A DNA stretch of 64,000 nucleotides from DAOUKH01 sp034421515 (lineage in GTDB: Bacteria; Chloroflexota; Dehalococcoidia; SHYB01): the NCBI GenBank assembly GCA_034421515.1, contig DAOUKH010000012.1, forward strand, positions 17,343-81,342. Direction: 5' to 3'. This document shows, piece after piece, positions 36,227 through 44,776 of this stretch. Below the pieces are notes generated by a model that had not been told where the DNA came from, did not search any database, and saw only the letters and a program-made list of their open reading frames with translations. A program made the position numbers and the translations under genes. Within the stretch, counting starts at the first letter, position 1. Every line of letters begins with the position of its first letter.

Positions 36227-36535
36227 ATGGCCGGCCTCGAACACTACCTGGTCCTCTCCGCGATTATCTTCAGCATCGGGCTGGCTGGCGCGTTGGCGAA
36301 GCGCAACATCATTACCGTCCTCATGTCGGTCGAGTTGATGTTCAACGCGTCGAACCTTGCCTTCATCGCCTTCACCCGTTTCGTGACCCCGCAGGTGCTG
36401 ACGGGGCACGCCTTCGCTATGTTCGTGATCACCGTCGCCGCGGCCGAGGTCGCCCTCGCCCTGGCCATCGTGATTGCGCTGTTCAGAAACAAGGAAACCG
36501 TCGACGTGACCAACGTCGACGCCATGAAAGGCTAG
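36227..36535 (+). CDS. nuoK: NADH-quinone oxidoreductase subunit K
   Basis: The 102-residue membrane protein has three spans and both conserved glutamates: one in VLMSVELMFNASNLAFIAF and one in VAAAEVALALAIVIALF. These Glu residues belong to the proton path between NuoH and the antiporter subunits. Start ATG 36227. A small extra gene, not nuoL, follows. Confidence 0.92.
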   Translation: MAGLEHYLVLSAIIFSIGLAGALAKRNIITVLMSVELMFNASNLAFIAFTRFVTPQVLTGHAFAMFVITVAAAEVALALAIVIALFRNKETVDVTNVDAMKG

Positions 36536-36538
36536 CGC

Positions 36539-36736
36539 GTGTCCTGGTCCCCCTATAAGAAGGCGCCGAACCTGCTCCTCGCCGAGATGTGGAAGGAGCT
36601 GTTCGAGGCCGAAGGCCTCCCGTCGCGCATCCTCCCCGAAGACGACATCACGACCTGGAGCGAGACCTCGAAGTTCATCGTCTACGTGCCCCGAGGCAGG
36701 GAGCACGTGGCCGACGAGATTATGCGGAAGATCTAA
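36539..36736 (+). CDS. Small DUF2007-like protein inside the nuo operon
   Basis: A 65-residue soluble protein with an APNLLLAEMWKELFEAEGLP stretch, then RILP, and KFIVYVPRGREHVADEIMRK. The pattern (helix for the EAEGI/LP motif, then a strand with VxVP and a closing helix) fits the DUF2007 putative signal-transducing fold. It sits exactly between nuoK and nuoL with 3 bases before it and none after, so it must be made with complex I. A role in assembly or regulation is a guess. GTG 36539 is the start. Confidence 0.6.
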   Translation: MSWSPYKKAPNLLLAEMWKELFEAEGLPSRILPEDDITTWSETSKFIVYVPRGREHVADEIMRKI

Positions 36737-38722
36737 GTGCCCGAAATCGACGTCTGGTCAATCTTCTTCGCGCCGTTGGGGGCGTTCGTTCTGATCGCCC
36801 TGCTGCGGCCCTTCGTCGGCTCGCGGTGGCGCGGCGCCGGCTACATCACCGTGACCGCGATGGCCATCGCCTTCGGCCTCTCGCTCTGGGCGCTGGTCGA
36901 GGTGATGAACGCGCCGGGGCACGACCTCGGCTTCCAGCCGCACCAATGGCTGACCATCGGCTCGCTCGAGATCAACGTCGGCGTCACGATGGACGGTCTG
37001 ACCGCCGTGATGGCGGTCATCGTGACCGGCGTGAGCCTCCTCGTCCAGGTCTATGGCCTGGAGTACATGAAGGACGACGAGAGCTTCACGCGCTACTTCG
37101 CCTACATGTCGCTCTTCACCGCGTCGATGCTCGGGCTGGTGATGGCGTCGGGCCTCGTCTTCCTTTTCGTGTTCTGGGAGCTCGTCGGCCTGAGCTCGTA
37201 CCTCCTCATCGGCTTCTGGTTCCGCAAGCCCGAGGCGGCCCGCGCCGCGAAGAAGGCCTTCCTCGTCACCAGGCTCGGCGATGTCGGCTTCATGATCGCC
37301 ATCGCCTGGGCCTTCGTCTTCGCCGGGACGCTCGACATCGAGGCGCTCAACCACGCGGCGGAGGTCGGTGCGATCGCGGGCGTCGGCCTGACCTGGCTCT
37401 GTCTGGGCATCTTCGCCGGAGCCGTCGGCAAATCAGGCCAGTTCCCGCTCCACGTCTGGCTGCCCGACGCGATGGAAGGCCCCACACCGGTGAGCGCGCT
37501 CATCCACGCAGCCACCATGGTGGCGGCGGGGGTCTTCCTGGTGGCCCGGATGTTCCCGCTGTTCGAGCACTCGGAGGCCGCGCTGACCGTCGTGGCCTGG
37601 ATCGGCGGCGGCACCGCCATGCTCGCCGCGACCATGGCGCTCGTGAACAACGACATCAAGCGGGTGCTTGCGTTTTCCACGGTGAGCCAGTTGGGGTACA
37701 TGTTCCTCGCCCTCGGGACGGGGGCGATCGGGGCGGCGATCTTCCATTTGGCGGCGCACGCCTTCTTCAAGGCGCTGCTCTTCCTGGGCGCGGGGAGCGT
37801 CCACCACACCACCGAGACCTATGACATGCGCTACATGGGCGGCCTGCGCAAGTTCATGCCCTTCACCTATGGAACGATGGTGATCGGCTCGCTCGCCTTG
37901 GTCGGCGTGTTTCCTCTGGCGGGGTTCTGGAGCAAGGACGCGATCCTGCTCGCCGCTTCAGATAACGCGTTCGGCATCGGCGGGGCGTCCGCGCTCTATT
38001 GGATAGCCGTTATCACCGCGGGTATCACCGGTTTCTACGTGTTCCGCATGCTGTTTATGACCTTTTCGGGCGAGTTCCGCGGCGGCGCGGAGGCCGAGGC
38101 GGCGGCCAACGCCCCGGCCGGGAACGGCGAGGAACACGCGGCGGCGGAGTCCTCCGCCCATGCCGAGGGCCACGGCCACGGTGCGCCGCACGAATCGCCC
38201 TGGCTCATCACGCTGCCGCTGGTCGCGCTCGCCGTTCCGGCCATCTTCTTCGGCCTGGCCGACCTGCCGTGGGACTTCCTCGACATCGCCGCGTTCAGCC
38301 TCTCGATCTTCCTCGGCGAGGCCCACCCCCACGCATTCAGCGTCAACGTCGCCGCCATTTCGTCGGCCGTGGGCGCGGCGGGGATCGTCCTGGCCTATTC
38401 CATGTACCGCTTGGGCGTGCCGTCGCCGGCGGCGGTGGCCCGGCGCTTTGCTCCCGTCTACCAGTTGCTCGCGAACCGCTACTACATCGACACCCTGTAC
38501 GAGGAGATCATCGTGCGGCGCGTCTTCATCAACGGCGCCGGCGCGGTGATCGAGCTGATCGACACGCACGTCGTGGACTGGGCGGTGAACTCCACCGGCT
38601 GGTTGGGCCGGAACCTGGGACGGGTGCCGTCCGAGCTGCAGAGCGGCCAGGTGCAGGCCTACGGGGCCGTTATCGCCTCCGGCGTCATTCTCATCGCGGC
38701 CGCGTTTTGGATATGGGGCTAG
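36737..38722 (+). CDS. nuoL: NADH-quinone oxidoreductase subunit L
   Basis: The 661-residue antiporter-like subunit has the conserved WELVGLSSYLLIGFWF with the key Glu, GKSGQFPLHVWLPDAMEGPT with the Lys region, and ALVNNDIKRVLAFSTVSQLG. A cytoplasmic or periplasmic loop near residues 450-485 is rich in Ala, Glu and His (EEHAAAESSAHAEGHGHG). The C-terminus carries the long lateral helix region. GTG 36737 follows directly after the stop of the small upstream gene. Confidence 0.94.
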   Translation: MPEIDVWSIFFAPLGAFVLIALLRPFVGSRWRGAGYITVTAMAIAFGLSLWALVEVMNAPGHDLGFQPHQWLTIGSLEINVGVTMDGLTAVMAVIVTGVSLLVQVYGLEYMKDDESFTRYFAYMSLFTASMLGLVMASGLVFLFVFWELVGLSSYLLIGFWFRKPEAARAAKKAFLVTRLGDVGFMIAIAWAFVFAGTLDIEALNHAAEVGAIAGVGLTWLCLGIFAGAVGKSGQFPLHVWLPDAMEGPTPVSALIHAATMVAAGVFLVARMFPLFEHSEAALTVVAWIGGGTAMLAATMALVNNDIKRVLAFSTVSQLGYMFLALGTGAIGAAIFHLAAHAFFKALLFLGAGSVHHTTETYDMRYMGGLRKFMPFTYGTMVIGSLALVGVFPLAGFWSKDAILLAASDNAFGIGGASALYWIAVITAGITGFYVFRMLFMTFSGEFRGGAEAEAAANAPAGNGEEHAAAESSAHAEGHGHGAPHESPWLITLPLVALAVPAIFFGLADLPWDFLDIAAFSLSIFLGEAHPHAFSVNVAAISSAVGAAGIVLAYSMYRLGVPSPAAVARRFAPVYQLLANRYYIDTLYEEIIVRRVFINGAGAVIELIDTHVVDWAVNSTGWLGRNLGRVPSELQSGQVQAYGAVIASGVILIAAAFWIWG

Positions 38723-38788
38723 CGGGATGCATCGAGTAACCGACAGCGGCACGCGCCACGCCGGCGCCCTTGAGATCGGGGGCGCGCG

Positions 38789-40243
38789 GTGCTAACGGCG
38801 ACGGTCTTCATTCCCGCGGCGGCGGCGCTGTTCATCCTGCTCTTCGTCAAGGACGACCGGCACATCCGCTGGACCGCGCTGGCGGCGACGACCGCGGTCC
38901 TCGTCCTTGGACTGATCGTCTGGGCAGGCATCGACCTCGACGCGGACCAGCCGCAGTGGGTGGAACGGCATACGTGGCTCTCCGCCCTGAAGGTGCAGTA
39001 CTTCCTCGGCGTCGACGGCCTGAGCGCGCCGCTGCTCGCCCTGACCGGCCTGCTGGGCGTCGGCGCGGTCCTCGTCTCCGGCGGGGTGACCAACCGCGTC
39101 AAGGAGTTCTTCATCTGGCTCCTCCTGCTGGAGACGGGCATCCTCGGCGTCTTCGTCTCGCTCGACCTGCTGCTCTTCTTCCTGTTCTGGGAGGTCGAGC
39201 TGATCCCCATGTACATGCTCATCACCATCTGGGGGAGCGGGCGCAAAGAATACTCGGCGATGAAGTTCCTGCTGTACACGGCGGGAAGCAGCGCGCTGAT
39301 GCTCGCCGGATTCCTGGTGATCTTCTTCTCGACGGGCACGTTCGACATGATCGAGCTGCGGGACACGCCGTTCACCACGGCGCTGCTCACCGCCGAGGGC
39401 GTCTTCTTCCTCCTGCTCGCCGCCTTCGCGGTGAAGCTGCCGGTCTGGCCGTTCCACACCTGGCTGCCCGACGCCCACACCGACGCCCCCACCGCCGCCA
39501 GCGTGATGCTGGCCGGCGTCATGTTGAAGATGGGCGGCTACGCCATCCTCCGGCTCAACGTGAGCCTCTTCCCCGAGGTGACGGCGAACTGGGCCTGGCT
39601 CCTCGCGACGCTGGCGGTAGTCAACGTGCTCTACGGGGCGGTCATGGTCTTCCGCCAACGTGACATAAAGCGCCTGATCGCCTACAGCTCCGTCAGCCAC
39701 ATGGGCTTCGTCCTGCTCGGCGTCGCGTCGCTGCACCACATCGGCCTGACCGGCGCCGCGATGCAGATGTTCACCCACGGCACGATCACCGGCCTGCTGT
39801 TCATGCTCGCCGGCTACGTCTACGAGAAGGCCCACACCCGGCACATCCCCGACCTCGGTGGCCTGGCCGGCCGGATGCCGGTGCTGGCCGTTGCCTTCGT
39901 CGCCGCCGGTTTCGCCGCCGTCGGCCTGCCGTCCATGAGCGGCTTCGTGGCCGAGGTGCTGGTCTTCATCGGCTCGTTCGAGGCCTACCGCGAGGCGACG
40001 ATCCTCGCCATCGTCGGCGTCTTCCTGAGCGCCGGCTATATCCTGTGGACGGTCCGCCGCATCTTCTTCGGGCCGGAGCAGCGCCGCTTCGCCTCGATCA
40101 GCGACGCCACCCTCACCGAGGCCATTCCCCTGGCCGGCATGCTCGCCGCCATCTTCATCGTCGGCATCTACCCCGCGCTCGTGACCGACTACTTCGACGC
40201 CGGCCTCGCCCCCATCATGAACATCCTGGAGGCGGCCTCATGA
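38789..40243 (+). CDS. nuoM: NADH-quinone oxidoreductase subunit M
   Basis: The 484-residue antiporter-like subunit has FFLFWEVELIPMYMLITIWG with the conserved Glu, KLPVWPFHTWLPDAHTDAPT, KMGGYAILRLN and FRQRDIKRLIAYSSVSHMG. About 14 membrane spans. GTG 38789 is chosen; 66 bases separate it from nuoL, the largest gap inside the operon apart from that before nuoN. Confidence 0.94.
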   Translation: MLTATVFIPAAAALFILLFVKDDRHIRWTALAATTAVLVLGLIVWAGIDLDADQPQWVERHTWLSALKVQYFLGVDGLSAPLLALTGLLGVGAVLVSGGVTNRVKEFFIWLLLLETGILGVFVSLDLLLFFLFWEVELIPMYMLITIWGSGRKEYSAMKFLLYTAGSSALMLAGFLVIFFSTGTFDMIELRDTPFTTALLTAEGVFFLLLAAFAVKLPVWPFHTWLPDAHTDAPTAASVMLAGVMLKMGGYAILRLNVSLFPEVTANWAWLLATLAVVNVLYGAVMVFRQRDIKRLIAYSSVSHMGFVLLGVASLHHIGLTGAAMQMFTHGTITGLLFMLAGYVYEKAHTRHIPDLGGLAGRMPVLAVAFVAAGFAAVGLPSMSGFVAEVLVFIGSFEAYREATILAIVGVFLSAGYILWTVRRIFFGPEQRRFASISDATLTEAIPLAGMLAAIFIVGIYPALVTDYFDAGLAPIMNILEAAS

Positions 40244-40280
40244 TTCGGGGCCGCGTCCACGGAAAGCCGGAGAGGCGCTG

Positions 40281-41732
40281 ATGGAAGCCCGCGACTTCTA
40301 TCTGCTCGCGCCCGAGATCAGCATGGCGGGAATCGCCATACTGGTGATCCTGGCCGACCTGTTCATCGAACGGAAGAGCCTGCTCGCGCCGCTGGCGACG
40401 GTACTCCTCGGCATCCCGCTCGGCTTCACGATTGTCCTCTGGGGCGAGCAGGACACGGCATTCAACGGCTTCTTCATCGTCGACAACTACGCGATCTTCT
40501 TCAAGCTGCTCTTCATCGGCGTGGCGGGCATGGCGGCGATGGCGTCGCAGAGCGCCGCGTCGCGCTTCCCCCGATTCCAGGGCGAGTACTACGCGCTGGT
40601 GCTCTTCGCCACCTCCGGCCTCATGCTCCTCGCCGCTACCGGCGAGCTGCTCACCATCTACGTCTCCCTGGAGCTCAGCACCCTATCCGCCATTGCGCTG
40701 GTCACCTTCTTCAAGGACGAGCGCTCCACGGAGGCGGGGGCGAAGTACCTCGTCCTCTCCGGCGTGAGCTCGGGGCTGATGATCTACGGCATGGCCTTCA
40801 TCTTCGGCTTCACCGGCGAGACCGAGCTCGGCGCGATCGCGAGCGCCGTTGCCTCCGTGGACCTGCTGGCCCAACCCGGCCTCCTGATCGGCATCGTGCT
40901 GTTGGTGGCCGGCTTCGGCTTCAAGATCTCGGCCTTCCCCTTCCAGATGTGGGTGCCCGACGTTTACCAGGGCGCTCCGACGCCGGTCACCGCCTTCCTC
41001 TCCGTCGCCAGCAAGGCGGCGGGGTTCGCGCTGCTGATCCGCGTCTTCTACGCCGCCTTCCCCGACCTGGTCCTCGATTGGAGCATGCTCTTCGCCGTCC
41101 TCGCCGTCATCACCATGACGGTGGGCAACCTGACCGCGATGTTCCAGCAGGACATCAAGCGCCTGCTCGCCTACAGCGCGGTGGCGCATGCCGGCTACAT
41201 CCTGATCGGCGTGGCCGCCGTGGCCGCGCGGGCGGCGGACGGCGAGGCGCTCGGCCTGCAGGGCGTGCTCTTCTACCTCGGCGGCTACGCCTTCACCAAC
41301 CTCCTGGCCTTCTTCGTCGTCATCGCCGTCGACCACCGGCTGCGGAGCAATGAGATCGACGATTACGCCGGACTGGGCAAACGCGCGCCGCTCCTCGCCG
41401 CGCTCCTCGCCGTCTCTCTCATTTCGCTCACCGGCCTGCCGCCGACGGTCGGCTTCTGGGGCAAGCTCTACGTCTTCAACGCGGCGGTCAACGCCGACCT
41501 TGTCTGGCTCGCCGTCGCCGGCGGGATCAACTCGACCATCTCGGCCTACTACTACCTGCGCGTGGTGAAGACGATGTACCTCAGCCCCGCCGAATCGGAG
41601 GAGCCGGTCACCGCGGCCCCGACGATGGCCGCCCCGCTCCTGATCACCGCGGCGGGCGTCCTGTTCTTCGGGTTCGCCCCCAGCTTCCTCCTGGACTTCG
41701 CCGTCAGCGCCCTGAGAGGCTTCCCCGTCTGA
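40281..41732 (+). CDS. nuoN: NADH-quinone oxidoreductase subunit N
   Basis: The 483-residue antiporter-like subunit, last gene of the operon, has ELLTIYVSLELSTLSAIALV, KISAFPFQMWVPDVYQGAPT, MFQQDIKRLLAYSAVAHAGY and GLPPTVGFWGKLYVF. About 14 spans. ATG 40281 follows GGAGAGGCGCTG. With it the operon has A, B, C, D, H, I, J, K, L, M, N and no E, F or G, so the NADH-oxidising module is not encoded here. Confidence 0.94.
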   Translation: MEARDFYLLAPEISMAGIAILVILADLFIERKSLLAPLATVLLGIPLGFTIVLWGEQDTAFNGFFIVDNYAIFFKLLFIGVAGMAAMASQSAASRFPRFQGEYYALVLFATSGLMLLAATGELLTIYVSLELSTLSAIALVTFFKDERSTEAGAKYLVLSGVSSGLMIYGMAFIFGFTGETELGAIASAVASVDLLAQPGLLIGIVLLVAGFGFKISAFPFQMWVPDVYQGAPTPVTAFLSVASKAAGFALLIRVFYAAFPDLVLDWSMLFAVLAVITMTVGNLTAMFQQDIKRLLAYSAVAHAGYILIGVAAVAARAADGEALGLQGVLFYLGGYAFTNLLAFFVVIAVDHRLRSNEIDDYAGLGKRAPLLAALLAVSLISLTGLPPTVGFWGKLYVFNAAVNADLVWLAVAGGINSTISAYYYLRVVKTMYLSPAESEEPVTAAPTMAAPLLITAAGVLFFGFAPSFLLDFAVSALRGFPV

Positions 41733-41740
41733 CCGGCCCC

Positions 41741-41767
41741 GCCGCCTCCCGGCGGCTGCTATCCTTT
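41741..41767 (+). terminator. Hairpin after nuoN
   Basis: GCCGCC and GGCGGC pair around TCCC just after the nuoN stop; a CCTTTT tract follows at a short distance. The stem is only 6 bp and the T-run is displaced, so this may be a weak terminator. Confidence 0.4.
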
Positions 41768-41816
41768 TCCCGTAGACTAAGGGGTCTCCTGAGAACGGCT
41801 CTCTCCGAGCGCAACC

Positions 41817-42674
41817 GTGAAACGCATCGGCATCATCTTCAACGCGGCGAACCGGGACTCCGGCGAGTTGGCCCTCGCCCTCCGCGAGCGCCTTCAAGCG
41901 CTGTCGTACGACTGCCGACTGGCGGACTCGCGGGAGGAAGCGGAGATCCACGACTCGTGCGCCGCCGCCGAGGTGCTCGTCACCGTCGGCGGCGACGGCA
42001 CGATCCTGCGCACCGCGAAGGTGGCCGTCGTGCTCGGCGCGCCCATCCTTGGCGTCAACATGGGCAAGCTCGGGTTCATGACCGAGATGCGCGGCGCCGA
42101 CGCCCTGGAGCGCGTCCCCGACTATTTGAAGCCCGGCGTGTGGGTCGAGGAGCGCGCCACGTTGGACGTCGAGGTGACGCGCGAAGGCGAGTCCCTGACC
42201 GACTGGGCGCTCAACGATGCCGTGGTGAGCCGGGGCGGCGTGGCGCAGCTGATCACGGTGCGGGCCTACGTCGACGGCGCATTCCTCGCCGCCTACCGCG
42301 CCGATGGCGTGATCCTCGCCACGGCCACGGGCAGCACCGGCTACGCCATGGCGGCGGGTGGTCCCATCCTCGAGCCGCAGAGCCGCCAACTCGTGCTGGC
42401 GCCCGTCTCGCCGCACCTCTCGATGGCGACGCCGCTCGTCCTCGGCGAAGAGAGCCGCGTCGAGCTTGAAATCGCCGGCAGCGGCGGGGCCGTCGTCAGC
42501 CTCGACGGCCACAACGACCACGACCTCGGGCCCGGCGACGTCGTGCGGGCGAGTAAGAGCGCCAAGACGGCCAAGTTCCTCCGCGCCCGCAAGCCCCCCT
42601 ATTTCTTTGAGACGCTGGCGCAGCGCCTGGGACTCGACCGGCTGCCGGGTGCCGCCGCCGGGGGCCCGCCGTAG
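41817..42674 (+). CDS. nadK: NAD kinase
   Basis: The 285-residue enzyme has the GGDGT motif (58-62), ILGVNMGKLGFMTEM, the substrate loop LNDAVVSRGG and the Gly-rich ATATGSTGYAMAAGGP, all standard for NAD kinase, which makes NADP from NAD and ATP. GTG 41817 begins KRIGIIFNAAN. The last 35 residues are a loose tail. A NUDIX gene follows after 20 bases. Confidence 0.92.
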   Translation: MKRIGIIFNAANRDSGELALALRERLQALSYDCRLADSREEAEIHDSCAAAEVLVTVGGDGTILRTAKVAVVLGAPILGVNMGKLGFMTEMRGADALERVPDYLKPGVWVEERATLDVEVTREGESLTDWALNDAVVSRGGVAQLITVRAYVDGAFLAAYRADGVILATATGSTGYAMAAGGPILEPQSRQLVLAPVSPHLSMATPLVLGEESRVELEIAGSGGAVVSLDGHNDHDLGPGDVVRASKSAKTAKFLRARKPPYFFETLAQRLGLDRLPGAAAGGPP

Positions 42675-42694
42675 AAGGCGCTGCTTCTTCCTCT

Positions 42695-43237
42695 ATGGAA
42701 CGGCAAGAGATGAAGACTATCGAGTCGAAGGTCGTGGCCGAGGGGCGCGTCATCAAGGTGCGGGTCGACGTCATCGAGACGCCCGACGGCCACCGTGTGA
42801 AGCGCGACATCGTCGAGCACCGTGGCGCGGTCGCGATGGTCCCCATCGACGCGGAGGGCCGGGTGATCCTGGTGCGGCAATACCGGCACGCCGCGGGGAA
42901 GTGGCTGCTGGAAATTCCGGCGGGGACGCTCGACCCCGACGAAGACCCCCTCGAAGCGGCGCAGCGCGAGCTCCGTGAGGAGATCGGCTTCGCCGCGGGC
43001 CGCATCGATCTCCTCGCCGGTTGCTACGCCGCGCCGGGCTACTGCAGCGAGTACCTGCACCTCTACGCGGCGCGGGACCTCACCGAAGACCCCCTCGAAG
43101 GCGACGTGGACGAAGATATCGAGGTCGTCCCCGTCGCCCTTTCGGAGGTCCGGAAGCTCATCGCCGAGGGCGAAATCGAGGACGCGAAGAGCCTTGCGGC
43201 ACTCCTCCTTGTCCTCGCCGGCGAGGGGGATTCGTAA
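42695..43237 (+). CDS. NUDIX hydrolase (ADP-ribose pyrophosphatase-like)
   Basis: The 180-residue protein has the Nudix box at residues 77-99 (GTLDPDEDP then AAQRELREEIGF), preceded by VILVRQYRHAAGKWLLEIPAG, which is characteristic of ADP-ribose pyrophosphatases. It would hydrolyse ADP-ribose to AMP and ribose 5-phosphate, a good companion to NAD kinase. ATG 42695 or 42710 may be the start. The last codons (GEGDS and stop) lie inside a copy of the GGGCGATTC-type repeat, so a repeat seems to form the 3' end of the gene. Confidence 0.85.
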   Translation: MERQEMKTIESKVVAEGRVIKVRVDVIETPDGHRVKRDIVEHRGAVAMVPIDAEGRVILVRQYRHAAGKWLLEIPAGTLDPDEDPLEAAQRELREEIGFAAGRIDLLAGCYAAPGYCSEYLHLYAARDLTEDPLEGDVDEDIEVVPVALSEVRKLIAEGEIEDAKSLAALLLVLAGEGDS

Positions 43238-43410
43238 GTCGCCCGCCCCTTCGGCCTCTCCCCCTCTGGAGACCTTTGCGAAAGGTCCGCCGGGGCTCCG
43301 GCGGGTGTATCGGTGGGGCGCCTTAAACCTCCCTCCCTTTATGGGAGGGACTGAGGGAGGGCGCGCGCCGCCAGGCGCGCGAGCGCCCGCAGGGCGCTGC
43401 TCTTCACTCG
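43221..43410. repeat. Intergenic repeat cluster after the NUDIX gene
   Basis: Contains a diverged GTAGGGGCGATTC-type unit (43221-43247), a CCTCTCCCCCTCTGGAGACC unit with an added GGACCTTTCGC-type hairpin (43256-43300), and a CCTCCCTCCC...GGGAGGGACTGAGGGAGGG hairpin followed by GCGCGCGCCGCCAGGCGCGCG (43326-43383). The same units occur at 54660-54760 with high similarity. No gene is seen between 43238 and 43515. Confidence 0.75.
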
Positions 43411-43477
43411 GCCCGTCTTCGTTGAGAGAAGGGGTAAGACGCCCGTGGCGGCGCCTGCTTTGCAATTGCCGTTTGCT

Positions 43478-43505
43478 TTGAAAAGGGGGATGCCTTCCTT
43501 ATAAT
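43478..43505 (+). promoter_or_regulatory. Promoter of the radical SAM gene
   Basis: TTGAAA (43478-43483), a 16-base spacer and a perfect TATAAT (43500-43505). The expected transcription start lies within a few bases of ATG 43516, so the mRNA has almost no leader. An in-frame ATG at 43504 overlaps the -10 box and cannot be the start from this promoter. Confidence 0.65.
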
Positions 43506-43515
43506 GTGCCGAACG

Positions 43516-44766
43516 ATGAGCAGGCCTCCGAGCTCGCCCCTCCTCCCCCGACTGATCCTGAAGGGTGGCGCCGCCTTGGACCGGCTGCTGCGCGCCAACG
43601 GCGGGGTGGTCTCCCGGCTCGACCCCGGCAAGGCGGGACAGCGGGCCGAGGTCGCCCTGCGGTACTTCTCCTGGCGCAAGCTTTTCAACCTGCTGATGGC
43701 CGAGGCGGAGTTCAAGCTCACCCGGAAGCGCGTCTTCGCCAAGCCCTACGAGTGGGAGCTCGACACCACCAACATCTGCCAGCTCAAGTGCCCGCTCTGC
43801 CACACCGGCCTGGGGAACATCCACCGAGACAAGGGCGTCATGGACTTCGGGACGTACCGGAAGACGGTGGACCAGATCAAGGGCTATTGCATCTGGCTCA
43901 CCCTCTATAGCTGGGGCGAACCCTTCCTGAATAAAGACATCGACAAGTACATCGCCTACGCCCACGAAGCCCGCCTTGGCACCATCATCAGCACGAACCT
44001 CAACAAGCCGCTCACGCCGGAGATGGCCGAGGCGGTGGTACGCTCGGGCCTGGACACGATGATCGTCTCGATCGACGGGGTGACCCAGGAGGTCTACGAG
44101 CAGTACCGCGTGGCGGGCCGGCTTGACCGCGTCCTCGACAACCTGCGCCTGCTCGTCGAGACGAAGCGGCGGCTCGGCGTCGCCACCCCGTACCTCGAAT
44201 GGCAGTTCATCGTGATGAGGCAGAACGAGCACCAGGTCGAGGCGGCGCGGGCGCTGGCCGGCGAGCTCGGGGTCGACGGCATCATCTTCAAGAACGTCGA
44301 CTTCCCGTGGGGCATGGACGACCCCGCGCTGGCGGAGAGGTGGCTGCCGGCGGGCAACCCCCGCTCCATTCGCGAGGCCACGTTCGACCGCCCTTACAAG
44401 GAAGACGGCGCGGCCTGCTGGCGTCTGTGGCGGACGGCGGTGGTGAACTGGGACGGCGGCTTGGCTCCCTGCTGCTACCTGACCGACAAGGAGCACGACT
44501 TCGGCGACGTGAGCGAGCACAGCGTCGACGAGATTTGGAACAACGAGCGGTACGTGGCCGCCCGCGGTCTTTTCAGGGGGGAGAGGCCGAAAGAGCACGT
44601 CGGCTGCCTGGACTGCAGCGTCTTCTTGAACTCGCGCCACGGCGAACGGTGGGCGGCGCGCAACGGCGCGAACGGGACCGCGCCGCACCGGGTGGAGCCT
44701 CCGGTGTTGAACGGGGCCGAGGCCGCCAGGGAAGCACGGGAAGGCGAGCTGGCCGAGCGCCGCTGA
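43516..44766 (+). CDS. Radical SAM / SPASM domain protein
   Basis: The 416-residue protein has the radical-SAM cluster motif at Cys88, 92 and 95 (CQLKCPLC), preceded by ELDTTN, with SWGEPFLNKDI as the GGE-like motif. A C-terminal SPASM-type Cys set follows (AACWRLWRT, APCCYLTDKE, VGCLDCSVF), which would hold an auxiliary cluster. Such enzymes modify peptides, proteins or lipids, or carry out anaerobic maturation. No precursor peptide is seen next to it. The first 75 residues are helical and extra. A PAP2-type membrane enzyme follows 10 bases later. Confidence 0.83.
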   Translation: MSRPPSSPLLPRLILKGGAALDRLLRANGGVVSRLDPGKAGQRAEVALRYFSWRKLFNLLMAEAEFKLTRKRVFAKPYEWELDTTNICQLKCPLCHTGLGNIHRDKGVMDFGTYRKTVDQIKGYCIWLTLYSWGEPFLNKDIDKYIAYAHEARLGTIISTNLNKPLTPEMAEAVVRSGLDTMIVSIDGVTQEVYEQYRVAGRLDRVLDNLRLLVETKRRLGVATPYLEWQFIVMRQNEHQVEAARALAGELGVDGIIFKNVDFPWGMDDPALAERWLPAGNPRSIREATFDRPYKEDGAACWRLWRTAVVNWDGGLAPCCYLTDKEHDFGDVSEHSVDEIWNNERYVAARGLFRGERPKEHVGCLDCSVFLNSRHGERWAARNGANGTAPHRVEPPVLNGAEAAREAREGELAERR

Positions 44767-44776
44767 GATCCACCGC

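Noticed and set aside
43504..43515. ATG 43504 as start of the radical SAM gene
   Set aside because: It overlaps the TATAAT box, so it would not be on the transcript.
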